DNA of 64,000 nucleotides, taken from Phycomyces nitens. Its lineage: Eukaryota; Mucoromycota; Mucoromycetes; Mucorales; Phycomycetaceae. Location: assembly GCA_022702545.1 (NCBI GenBank), contig JAHRBC010000005.1, positions 434,001 to 498,000 of the forward strand, read 5' to 3'. Below, piece after piece: positions 49,207 through 59,400 of the stretch (position 1 is the stretch's first letter; every line of letters begins with the position of its first letter). Made by a program: the position numbers and the translations under genes. The notes beneath the pieces were generated by a model. The model made no database searches. It saw nothing but the letters and a program-made list of their open reading frames with translations, and was not told the DNA's origin.

Positions 49207-50570
49207 ACAGTCACTTCAGAAAGTAAAGTCGCTGATTTTGAATTTAATGTCGTGCAAAAAAATTGTGCGTTCAACAAAATGATGTCGATTGATCCAAAAA
49301 TAAAGTCGTGCTCACGTGATATGAACTTCGTTTATTTCTAGTTGTCGCTTAATTATTATTATCCAATTAAATTTCTTGGCATCAATTATTTATTATTTTT
49401 AAGAAAAGGAAGAGACGAATTTATATGTGTCCATTTTACTTTCTTCTTCCTATTTATAATTTATTTTACAGATATTGAAGAGATGAGTATGCAATTTTTT
49501 TATGAAGATGGACAAGGGCACGTTGCTGATGAGAATGGAGTTGAGCCGATGGATGTTGTTGTTGATGAGGAGCTATTCGCTATTGAAACAATAAGTTCTC
49601 GTACTCAGTTCCTAATGAATAAACCTTTGGAAAGACCTAATTCTGTAATGCATACAATTATGGACAAGAGGAATGGTGAAGATATTGATATGGAACTATG
49701 CAACAAGCGACGCTATACGGTATACTCTGATGAAGACAAGACTAGATTTTTTCATTTATTTTTTAGCAAATGCTTGAAAGCTTCTGCTGCTGCTGCTGCA
49801 AGGTAATTAGGTATTCATATCCGAGTAGCACAGAGCTGGGTCAAACGTTATTACGAGGACCCTGAAAGCATCTTTGAGAAGAAAAATAAGTCAGGTCGGC
49901 GTCGTATTCTTGGGGAAGAGCATAAACAGTTTCTTTTAAATTATATTGATGAGAACCCTTCTGCCATTGTCAATGAAGTGGTGGAAAGTTTGAAGCAAAA
50001 CTTTGAAGGTCTCAACGTTTCTCGTAGTACTGTTTACAACTTTATGACAACTCGGTGTAATCTGTCAATTAAGCAAGCACAGTTTCATCCTGTGGAAAGG
50101 AGCAGTGAGGAAAAGATTCAGCAAAGATACGACTTACGACTGGGTCCAAAAGTGGCAGCAAACTGACCTGGATTTCACAACAAATTGTGTTTTTCTTGAC
50201 GAATCAGCCTTTCACATTAATTTGAAACGGGGTATGGCTTGGTCAAAGAAAGGCACTCCTGCAATAGTTACAGTGCCTACAACGAAAGCAAACGCAACAT
50301 CGATTTTAGGTGCAATATCCACAAATGGCTTAATTAATGTTATAAGAGATCCAAAGCGTATCAAAAAGAGAAAGCTTGGACGTGCGACTTCTCGGTTGGC
50401 ATGGTGTCGAGCATGACTTTTTCAAGGTTCGGATGTTGTCTATTACAAAAAACAGTTAATGAGCTATTCTGATTTCACAGGGTTTCATAACTATCCGCTT
50501 ACGTCAAGAATCCGTACAAGTCATTGAAGTTTGTTGATAAGCCGGCGTATAGTCCAATGCTACCAAGCAA
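49207..50570 (+). mobile_element. Decayed Tc1/mariner-like DNA transposon
   Basis: A degraded DNA transposon. A probable left end starts at a TA followed by cagtcacttcagaaagt, typical of Tc1/mariner terminal repeats. I could not find a matching inverted right end. It encloses the broken transposase listed separately. Downstream, the frame decays through KFVDKPAYSPML, which resembles the PYSP-x-LNPIE region just before the last catalytic residue. The right boundary is therefore uncertain. Confidence 0.6.
49483..50560 (+). pseudogene. Tc1/mariner-like transposase pseudogene
   Basis: Begins at ATG 49483 with an acidic N-terminal region, then a helix-turn-helix segment (YTVYSDEDKTRFF, GIHIRVAQSWVKRYY, NKSGRRRILGEEHK, NVSRSTVYNFM). 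A DDE domain follows with the first catalytic Asp in CVFLDESAFHINL. Lesions are visible. An in-frame TAA lies at 49804-49806 inside the HTH. A frameshift near 50128-50140 looks like a 7-bp duplication (acgacttacgac). The second Asp motif (MDN-IH type) is missing and the C-terminus is scrambled. The encoded protein cannot be active. A polyalanine run encoded by gctgctgctgct sits just before the stop. Confidence 0.75.
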
Positions 50571-50604
50571 ATTCTTTCTGTATTCGTAATGTACGCCAGC
50601 ATAT

Positions 50605-51006
50605 CTAGTAAAAAGAAGCAATCAACAAATTTGGATACAATGAGACACTGATTTGCTTACCTTGTGTATTTCCTTCCACAGATAACTGTGTGAGCAGTTC
50701 ATCTTTCTGCTTCATATCTCGTTCAGCCAATGGATCATTAGCCTGAGAATTATAAGAGACGAATACGTGGTCGACTAACGATCGTTCTTTTAACCGTCGA
50801 CACATGAGATTCAATAATTTGATCCGTATTTCGTGGTCTTTGGCTCCTTTTGACTTTAGAATGTATAGCGACCGAACAGAGATCATTGAATTATTGGTAT
50901 AACGTCTCCTTTTGGGCTTGCACATCAAAAAGTCAACTTTCTTTGATGAACACCAGTTTCCGAAAGACGTGACACTCTTGTCGTTGAATATTTCTGTGTG
51001 TTGCAA
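50605..51006 (-). CDS. Unrecognised 133-codon reading frame
   Basis: An uninterrupted ATG-started frame on the minus strand beside the decayed transposon. It is basic and polar, with CKPKRRRYTNNSMISVRS, KLLNLMCRRLKERSLVDHVFV and AERDMKQKDELLTQL segments; no family was recognised. It is one of the longest unassigned frames in the window, and its composition is more protein-like than most. It may be an exon of a degenerate transposon-borne gene rather than a functional gene. No splice partners were found. Confidence 0.3.
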   Translation of the reverse strand: MQHTEIFNDKSVTSFGNWCSSKKVDFLMCKPKRRRYTNNSMISVRSLYILKSKGAKDHEIRIKLLNLMCRRLKERSLVDHVFVSYNSQANDPLAERDMKQKDELLTQLSVEGNTQGKQISVSLYPNLLIASFY

Positions 51007-51043
51007 TCTATATTCTTACAAACCAGTAGAGCCATATAAAATG

Positions 51044-51380
51044 CAAAGTCTACGACTGAGTCAAACCGGTGTGGTACCCGCGTAAGCGGGGAAGGAGCGT
51101 AAGCTTCTGTCTCTCTATATTTAAAATCGAATAGTCGTACAAATCAAGTCACATGACTTACGAGCGGTTCTTCAACTGCTTTTTTATATACCTCGACCAA
51201 AAAATCCACTTTAAAACCTCTTAAAATCAATCATTCGTAAATCACATGACTTACTATCGGAGTCCTATTCTTTGACCCATTTTATTTAAAAAAACCCAAA
51301 TTGCCAGTGAAGTCAACGACTGAACCAAACCAGTAAATCAGTAATCAGTGAAGTCAACGACTGAGCAAAACCAGTAGACT
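51044..51380. repeat. Cluster of short direct repeats
   Basis: Three copies of a ~24-base motif, consensus gtcaacgactgagcaaaaccag, occur at about 51048-51070, 51311-51334 and 51352-51375. Two copies of a second motif (aaatcaagtcacatgactta and aaatcacatgactta) occur near 51144 and 51238. The second contains a short palindrome (gtcacatgac). Location beside the decayed transposon suggests terminal or subterminal repeats of a mobile element. Confidence 0.55.
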
Positions 51381-51561
51381 TCTTATATAAAATCATATAA
51401 TTAGGGTTTTGTAGTAGAACCAGATATTTCTTTCTGCCTGTAGTTGGGAGGTAATCAAGGAGCCCTCGGAGAGCAAGCAGCGCTTGTTCCTTTTTATCTT
51501 TACAATGGAAAATTAATAGTGTAATTCTATTAGCATTACATATCTTGGTTCAAAATTGATC

Positions 51562-51598
<37 letters not shown>
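51562..51598. repeat. TTA trinucleotide microsatellite
   Basis: An almost perfect run of about twelve att/tta units, roughly 185 nt past the stop codon of the carotenoid oxygenase gene. Confidence 0.9.
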
Positions 51599-51782
51599 GC
51601 AAAGAGGCTGTATGTACAAGTGTCTTTGACAAAATATTATCTTTAATAAACACCAATTGCAAATATCCATAATACTGTAATAGTTTTGATTCGAATTCTA
51701 GAGCAATGGCCATAACGTTGATTATATATATAAAAAAGGCATGTTTTATATATATATATATATATAGTTGGGAATATATCAA

Positions 51783-53775
51783 TCAATTGACCGAAACGTT
51801 TTCAAAATGATGGTCTACAAATGAACCGTGGAATGTTGTCGCAGTAAATTGACCAACGTGGCAAGTGGCAATCTCCTGCATTGTCTTTGCATCCAAGAGA
51901 AGCAAGAAGCACTCGTCCTTTGATGGATCCTCCTTGTCAAGCTTGTTCACCAAACTCATCAGCACACCATCATCCTCTCTGGTTCCTCCAGGACGAGGGG
52001 CAAATATGGGCTCAGAACAGGCACATCCTTCCTGACTGTATCTAATCGCACTTCCATCATCCGTATTGATCTTTAGAAGATCGTATCTTTCGTTGCTCTT
52101 TTCAGTGACTGAGATCATCTGGCATCCATAGACAAACTTGCTCTTGCGCATGGCATAGTCCTGGCTGAATCGTGCAAACTCTAGGTTAAAGGCAATCGTT
52201 TTATAGGTTGCCTCACCCGATCCATTCTCAAGTACGATGTGATAACGGCGCAGATCACCAAAGCTGGGCTGGCGCATGGGAGGGATGTTCATGCCGTTGT
52301 ACTGCTGGGATCTCTTGGACATCTCCTGCTGTTTCTTGAGATGCAACTCGTATTCAGATTGGCGGACAGGGTTTGCAAATGTGTGAAGTTGGCACATAAT
52401 GTCTGCATTCTCGAATGCACAAATGTCCATATCAATAACAGGTCGGCCTTGGCTATCGGTACTGTCCCAGGCATTGGCAACATGGAAGCTGAAGAAGTTG
52501 TCAACAGGCACCGAGGCAACAAGACCCTTTCCGTGGCGACTGACAATATGGAAATAAGTCGGTCTGTCGGTGCTCCATGCCATGCCAGTGCTGACGGCTC
52601 CACCGATAAGAAAATCAAGACCCATGTTGGTGTAGGCAAGCGAATATTCTGGCAAAATAATGTAGTCCTTGGTGATATTGAAGGCATGGATATAGGCAGG
52701 TTGCACACGGGTCCGCTTCTCATCCAGACGGTGAGTGAAATCGGCCAGGATGGTGACCTTTCCTTCGGGAGTGGACGAAAAGACTTGTAGACGGGCAGGG
52801 AAGATGTCGAGGACAAAGTTGATGGTTTCCTTGGTGATTGGATCGTATTGGTGATGTGCGGCCGAAAGGTCTCCCTTGAGCTTCTTTTCAAGATTTCCAT
52901 AGGTGTAGAGTCGCTTGGGCTCTATAGACAAGAGTTAAGACTGAGGATTTTTTTTGGAGGGGGGCATAAATGATTACCAAGTGTATCCGAATCCAATTGC
53001 TGGAGCATATTGGCATCTGTCTTGGCCACCAGAACACGATTGCTTTCACCATTCTGTTTATCAGCAGCTGTGTAGGCAGGTGGAAGAGGGAAATTGGGTG
53101 TTGCAGTGACACCAACAGGCTGGGATGAAGCTCCACCTTCATCCAATGGGACACGGCTGAGTAGCATTCTATCAAACCTTAAGTAAATGTCTCTTAGACG
53201 CTGCTTGACCGAGGATACAATCGGCTGATGACCGAAGAATATCTTTCCCTGTCCATTGTCCTTTGCTATGCTGGATTCAAACTCTTCAGAAATGTTTCTT
53301 GAGTTGTAACGCACGGCCTGTTTTTGACTAGAGATCTCGAAGCGGTGCATAAATGGCATGCCGTCAAACGCATGGTTAATCGCAAACACACGTCCGTCTG
53401 CCTGGTCAATGTTGTATTTTCCAGGGCCTAGGAGTCTGATAAGATGACAGTGTTGTTGATCAGATACATACCAACACGGTACATGATTCCATTAAACCAT
53501 TCAGGCACGCGTCCCTTGATAGGAAACCACTCTGGAGTTCTCTTTTCTGGGGTATCGCGAAAGACAGTGGTCTGAATTGATGCCAACAAGTCTTGTCCAT
53601 TAAAATAAGACAAGAGTCTAGAGAATAGACCAAATGTGTTGGCCCACACCATTGTAAACGCTGCAATTATAAATGAGAACAAAACAATCATCAACAGCAA
53701 AGAGAGGCACGCGTCCGGGATTTGAGAATCGAATAGTGCTTTATAGGACATTCGGATCTCGAATAAGAAGCACAT
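51783..53775 (-). CDS. Carotenoid cleavage oxygenase
   Basis: Predicted 630-residue carotenoid/apocarotenoid oxygenase, a non-heme iron enzyme that cleaves a polyene double bond with oxygen. Exons (minus): 53775-53472, 53427-52978, 52921-51783. An N-terminal hydrophobic segment (residues ~25-50, LSLLLMIVLFSFIIAAFTM) suggests membrane attachment. Family landmarks are PEWFNGIMYRVGPGKYNI and HAFDGMPFMHRFEI. The four iron-binding histidines are visible in AAHHQYDP, PAYIHAFNITKDY, FFSFHVANAWD and ATTFHGSFVDHHF. Length is somewhat greater than animal BCO1. In Mucorales such enzymes (CarS/AcaA/Tsp3 type) start trisporoid mating-signal synthesis from beta-carotene; which step this one serves cannot be told. 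The start is the first ATG after an in-frame stop. Confidence 0.92.
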
Positions 53776-54730
53776 TTATTATTCTCATTATTGTGCTGGC
53801 AAGATCTCCGGCCATGGCACAATCGTCTTAACTGGTGTGTTTTTGGAATGTACTTGTTCAAAGGAAATCAGTAGAAAAAAAAAGAGACAAGAATTTGTAC
53901 AAATATTGTGAGCAAACCAAAAAAATATTATTCAATGTCTAGTAGCCACAGACACAGCCACAGCCACTAAAACACACATTACTATACAGTATGCCTGTTG
54001 CAATCTTGCTCTTTAGACCGAGGGGGGAGGTTGGGCCTATAATTGATCTATAGACTTACAAGGGGGGAAATGTGGGACCCTTTTTTTTTGTTCATGGCTT
54101 TGATAGAGTTGGAACAATCAAATAATTGAATATCACAAGGATAAATATATACAATTGCTCTTTAGATACATATCTTTTGTGCTCGTGTAATGTGAGGATT
54201 CTTATTGCACTGTTTTTGGATAGTCTGTATTTGGATAGTCTGTAACGACTTATATTGTCAAACAGTATGTCTGTCAGACGTTTCACACACACATATATAT
54301 ACTCTCCCTAAGTGGTGTATAAAGATTGCAGAAGTTTGTCTGGCCATGTTGGGATTAGGGTTCAGCAAGACTTGGTTTGAATAGTCCATAGATTTCTGGC
54401 AGAATTATCAGCCAAGATGTTAAAGCCAACTTGGCCTTTGCGTCCAGAGCAAAAGATCCAAGTTTATTATCAATTGTGGGTTTCATTGGTAATATTAATA
54501 TAACGTAAATAATAATTTTGAGTGTTTTGTTTTTATGGCACTGTTTGTAGGAGACGATGATGGTGATGCCTATTCAATAGATGCAAAAGGGAGCAAGATT
54601 GGCTATAGAGATTGCAATAAAAAAATGATAGTTTGAGGATTAGACCAATCTCTATAAAGATGGCAATCTGAGGAGCGGGGGAGGGGAGGGGGAGAGAGAA
54701 AGAGAGATTTCAAAGGAGTCATGGAGATCC
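53776..54730. other. Intergenic spacer upstream of the carotenoid oxygenase
   Basis: Expected to contain the carotenoid oxygenase promoter and the SLD5 3' end. It includes a purine-rich stretch (gggggaggggagggggagaga) at about 54678-54705. No gene was recognised. A 66-codon frame at 54092-54292 (-) lacks recognisable motifs. Confidence 0.5.
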
Positions 54731-55676
54731 TCAAATCAATTCAACTGTGCCCTCCTCAAGTAGTTCTTTAATGGATCTGTAGCGAAGCAGGACAATGTCT
54801 CCTTTCTCATATTCTACCATTTCAGTCCTGATTTACTAGATTAGACCATATATTCAGGTGCAAGAGACTTACATTGACAATACAACCCTCTGGCCATCCT
54901 TTAAAAAGCGGCAAAACACAGGTGCCTCCATATTCGGTGTTACGACTATAGGCACGACATCAATATCCCAAATGCTCATCCATCGATCGACTTACTCATG
55001 CTGAATTCTCCACTAATCTCATCCTGTTTGTGCTGTGATGGTGGCAACATTCTCACAAATGCCTCGTGGTTGCTTCCGTCCATCAGTTCTTGGTAGCTTG
55101 AATTATATATATATATATATTTGAGATATATATATAAATTGGGAGTTCAATTGATGCAATAGAGTAGGTTTAATCCTTTACCTTCTTGCATAAATGATTT
55201 CCTGGGGTGACATGATGTCTTCATAGTCTGGTAGTCGCAGGAGGTGAAGCGCAAATTTCTCGATTTTGAATAGCCGTACTCTGAGGTAACTCTTGATGAG
55301 GTACCGAATGCGTTCGACCTCTGTTTCGTACACCACCGATATAAACATGTTCTTTGCATCAACCGTGGTTGAATCCAAACTGTCTATCTAGAACCAATTC
55401 AGCCAATAAATCAATCGACTGGGGTCTACAAACCTTTTCTCGAAGCTTGTCCAACAGACTTTCGACCAAACGGCGCTTGTACTTTAGTAATTCGGGTGAA
55501 TTGCGTTCGTTGATCCATGCATGGGTAAGGGCATTGACCTGATCGTCGTCATAATGTTCAGTGAGTTGGCTTACTGCCACAGCCTGTGCATAGAGAGAAT
55601 CCTCCTGGGAAAGATGGAAAGAAAGGTTGTTTTGGCTGCTGTTGACCGTCGAGGTGTCATCCTCGATTACACTCAT
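54731..55676 (-). CDS. sld5: GINS complex subunit Sld5
   Basis: Predicted 239-residue Sld5 (GINS4), a subunit of the GINS tetramer that joins Cdc45 and MCM to form the replicative helicase. Exons (minus): 55676-55434, 55387-55182, 55096-54996, 54945-54873, 54827-54731. The N-terminal A-domain has ALTHAWINERNSPELLKYKR, the family signature, then VVYETEVERIRYLIKSYLRVRLFKIE. The small C-terminal B-domain starts at IVTPNMEAPVFCRFLKDG and ends KGDIVLLRYRSIKELLEEG. The donor of intron 1 (gtttgt) is weak. All phases agree. It diverges from the formin gene with 743 nt between starts. Confidence 0.93.
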
Positions 55677-56419
55677 TATATAAAAATCGTTTGGGCTTCT
55701 GTTTCAAACCAAAGGCCCGTCTCCTTCAAAGTGCTTGGTGACTTGTAAAATTGTTTTTTAATAAAATTCATAGAGTCACAAGCCTTGCCTTTTTTGAACA
55801 CCTCACGAAAGCAGGGCCCATGGTTGAGAATGCAAGGACTGCTTGTGGACCAATGCAATATATATATATGTATATAAAGTATTGGCTTCCACAAGGCATG
55901 CATGGACCTTTACCATGTACCTTGCTATTTCTGATGGACAGAAACACTTGCAAGATATGCAAGTACTGACGGTTGTCACAAGCTCAAACGCCAAAACTAA
56001 ACTAAATAGAAGAATATAGAGGGATGCGTTTCAAACAAGTACCGCAACTGTACATGATATTCTGGAGTGATTGTGGGTTGAATAGGCTTGGCTAAAAAAA
56101 AAAGGGACAGCCCATTATTATGAAGTTTTGTATGTGTTGTAACAATTGGATCCAGTTCACGACCAATCTAGTCGAATTGTGTATTAAAGAAGTCAAGAGC
56201 ATGGCTGAGAATGGTCGTCATGTATGAAGCAATCGTCTTCTTCATTGGACTCTTCCTTTGGTCGCCAACAAGGTTCCTTGCTTACCACCCGATTTCAAGA
56301 CAGCAAGATCCTGCTTTCTTTGATTCCATCATCACTATTTATTGACAATAGAACAGCCTGGAGTATTACCCCCTCCCCTTTGTCTCGTACCTTTCACATC
56401 CAAAGCTCTCAACTTTCGT
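55677..56419. other. Divergent upstream region of sld5 and formin
   Basis: Contains the promoters of the two divergent genes. A short AT dinucleotide tract lies at 55858-55876. Frames upstream of 56420 (including one from 56224) could encode an extra 5' exon of the formin, but I could not find splice sites to support it. Nothing else was recognised. Confidence 0.45.
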
Positions 56420-59400
56420 ATGACTTATTTTCTGGATCGCCTCGGGAAAAATAAGTCCAAACAAACTCCCCTGAAAGTCATCACCACCCTGCCTACCTCA
56501 TCTCCTGGTAAAAAGAGAATCGTCCGTTCTTTTAAACTATTTCTTGTCTCTTTTCTCTCTCGAGGCAAGGGCAAGAGCAATTAGTGTGGGGTTATTCATT
56601 CTCTTTAAATATCCAACAGCACGCCAGAGATCCCTAAAGAGAAACAGCCGGACATGGGGCCGCTCATCCTCTCTCTCAAACACGCCTTCCTTGCCAAGTT
56701 CTCCTACCCAAGTCAACCTGCTCTTTGACCAGATGCTGGTAGAGTGTCGATTTGTGTAACCAACATACCTAACCCAACTGTTTAGGAGAGACGCGGAATT
56801 CAGGATGAGAATGTCTTGAGACACATGCAATCTTGGGATGCAAGCAAGAAATGGCTAATGATACATCAGGACAGAGAGGCTGAGCAATTGATGCTCGGTC
56901 ACCACGACGACAGACAGCCAAGTTCAACACCTCTCCTGAGTGTTCTTGCGGAAAAGGCTGGACATGTGTATGCGGCTACCTTGGAAGCAACTACTCCTTG
57001 GTCAGCAACCAGCGGACGTGCACGATTCCCCCAGAGTTATGGGCAGGGGAGCTCCACCACACGTGCAGAGAGGAGTGAATTTGGACCAGAAGACCATATG
57101 ACTTCAGATATCAATTCACCCGTGTTCTTCATCCAGACGTTGATGATCACCCAAAGGCGCGCCGTAACTCCTATTGGGGTCTCTCGACTGGAAGTAAGCC
57201 TACGGACACACCCGATTAGGTAACTAGATCTTGCCAAAAGATCAGCCTTCCAAGCACTCATTTGTCTGGTTTAAATCATCATTATAATTAGCTGGGTCAG
57301 CCAGTTTATTGATCTCAAGGGGTTTCGTGTACTTGCGAATGCCCTTGAATTCATGCATCGCAAGCAAGAAAGGTTAGTTGTATTTCAGGCAAGGCAGACA
57401 AGACAGGCATTAATGATCTGTGGATCGTGGTTGGAATGCTCTTTAGGACAGAACAAGACAATGATATTGAGCTGGAGATTGTCAAGTGCATCAAGGCATT
57501 GTTGAATACAAAAGTGAGATTCATTCGGTTGATATAAAGGAGATCTCTTTGGCTGACTAACCTCCTTTAGGCCGGTGTTCGAGAAGCCATAGCTTATCCT
57601 AACCACATATACCCCATCATATTCTGTCTCTATCGATCGCATTGGCAGACACGCAAACTAGTGTGCGAACTCCTTGCCTTTCTGTGCTACTGCCACCCAC
57701 GCGGCTTCAAGGATGTCCTGGATGGCTTTGAGCTCTTGAAGATCTATCAGCAAGACTTGGTTGTTTTTGAGTCATGGCTTAAAGGCTTTGAACGGATAAT
57801 CATTGACTACAAGCAAGGAGAAACTCCTTGGTCCCAGAGAGAAGATGCTGGTAAGATGGGTGACCTGAACATGTCCAGTAACCATCTGATGGAATATGCG
57901 GTAAGCATATCTGATAACCACATTTTATCCCAAAACGCTGGTCATCTTAATACTATTGAAAATTAGGTGTCAAATATGATTCTTGCCAATGCACTCGCAA
58001 AGGTGTCAAAAGATGCTCACTGCCAGATTCGTATACGAAACCAATTCAATGCATGCGGGATGCAAACACAAATATTGCCTTTGTTGGACACCCTCAGCTA
58101 CCCTCTGCTCACCCTCCAGATCGAATCATATCGGCTGCTTGCCGACAATGATTTTGAAGACGCGTCTGGAGATGAAGTGTGTATGTTTGACGACGTTTCA
58201 GAGCCATGCGAACTATTCAACCATGTGCTGGTCAGCCTAGAAGACGCACCAGAAGCAATGGAGTATCTTAAAAACATGCTTCGTAGTATGATCCTAGTCA
58301 AGGGAGAAGTGAATACAAAGTAAGTTTTAATTTGCACCGAGACAGATTCAAGACGGACTGATCCAACAGAATGACCCCTCCTCCACCCCAAAACAAGAAC
58401 ACACAATTACCAAGCCATGAGTTCATCTATCGTGGACATTGTGATGGGTAGATCAGAAAGCTCTTCCTCTGACACTTGTAGCACCCTAAGCACTGTTCCA
58501 GCTGGAGATCTGATTCGCAAGTATAGTGATATCAATCGGTCAAATTACATTGAAAAAGAGGCCATGGAAGTGAAGCGTGTTCATTCTGCATTTTCTGACA
58601 AGCATGAATCAGAGTATAATGTCAATTTTATCCAACAATCAACAGCCTCGACCTTTAATATGACCACCAGGCCCTGTGGTAAGAGCAAATAAAACCTAAT
58701 TTGGTATACTTAATACCTTTATAGAATCGAAGCAGGAAGAAGAACTCATTCAGATGAGAAACCAAATCAAAGTATTGGTCGATATCATCAAACAGCACGA
58801 ATTGTTTCCCAAGACTGATGTTGTACGCAAAGAATCAAAATCAAAATCAAGTAAGTTGGACTAATTTTTTTTTTCAACTGACAGGATACTCAAACAAGGT
58901 TCGTGTTTCAATAAAGGTCTATTAAGAAGTAAATTCTTAAAGGATGCCACAAGACTCCCAGGATTGATATCGAAATGTAAGCCAAAGCACACAATTTATT
59001 TACACTAATGCTCACCAAATTCAAAGCCAAAAGGAAAAGCTTGTCAGATCCAATCGAAGGATCAGATTCGTTGCCATTGCCACTCACTTCAACACCTCTA
59101 CCATCACGTATATCCATATCCGCACCTCCACTTCCTCCTCCACCTCCACCTCCCCCGCCACCGCCGCCACCGCCTCAACCTATATTGGGTACTTGACCTA
59201 TCATTATAAACCACTAGCGGGCCAACTTACATTTTCTGTTACTAGCTGGAGCCAGTTCAAAACCATCCCGTCCATCAGGACCCCTTCCTCCGCCTCCTCC
59301 ACTTCCCCCATTTCCAAGAGAACGTACGTATACTAAATAATGACTGGCGTCTCAGCTAATTTACGCTGATTTTTTAATAACATATCAGTAAATAACTCTG

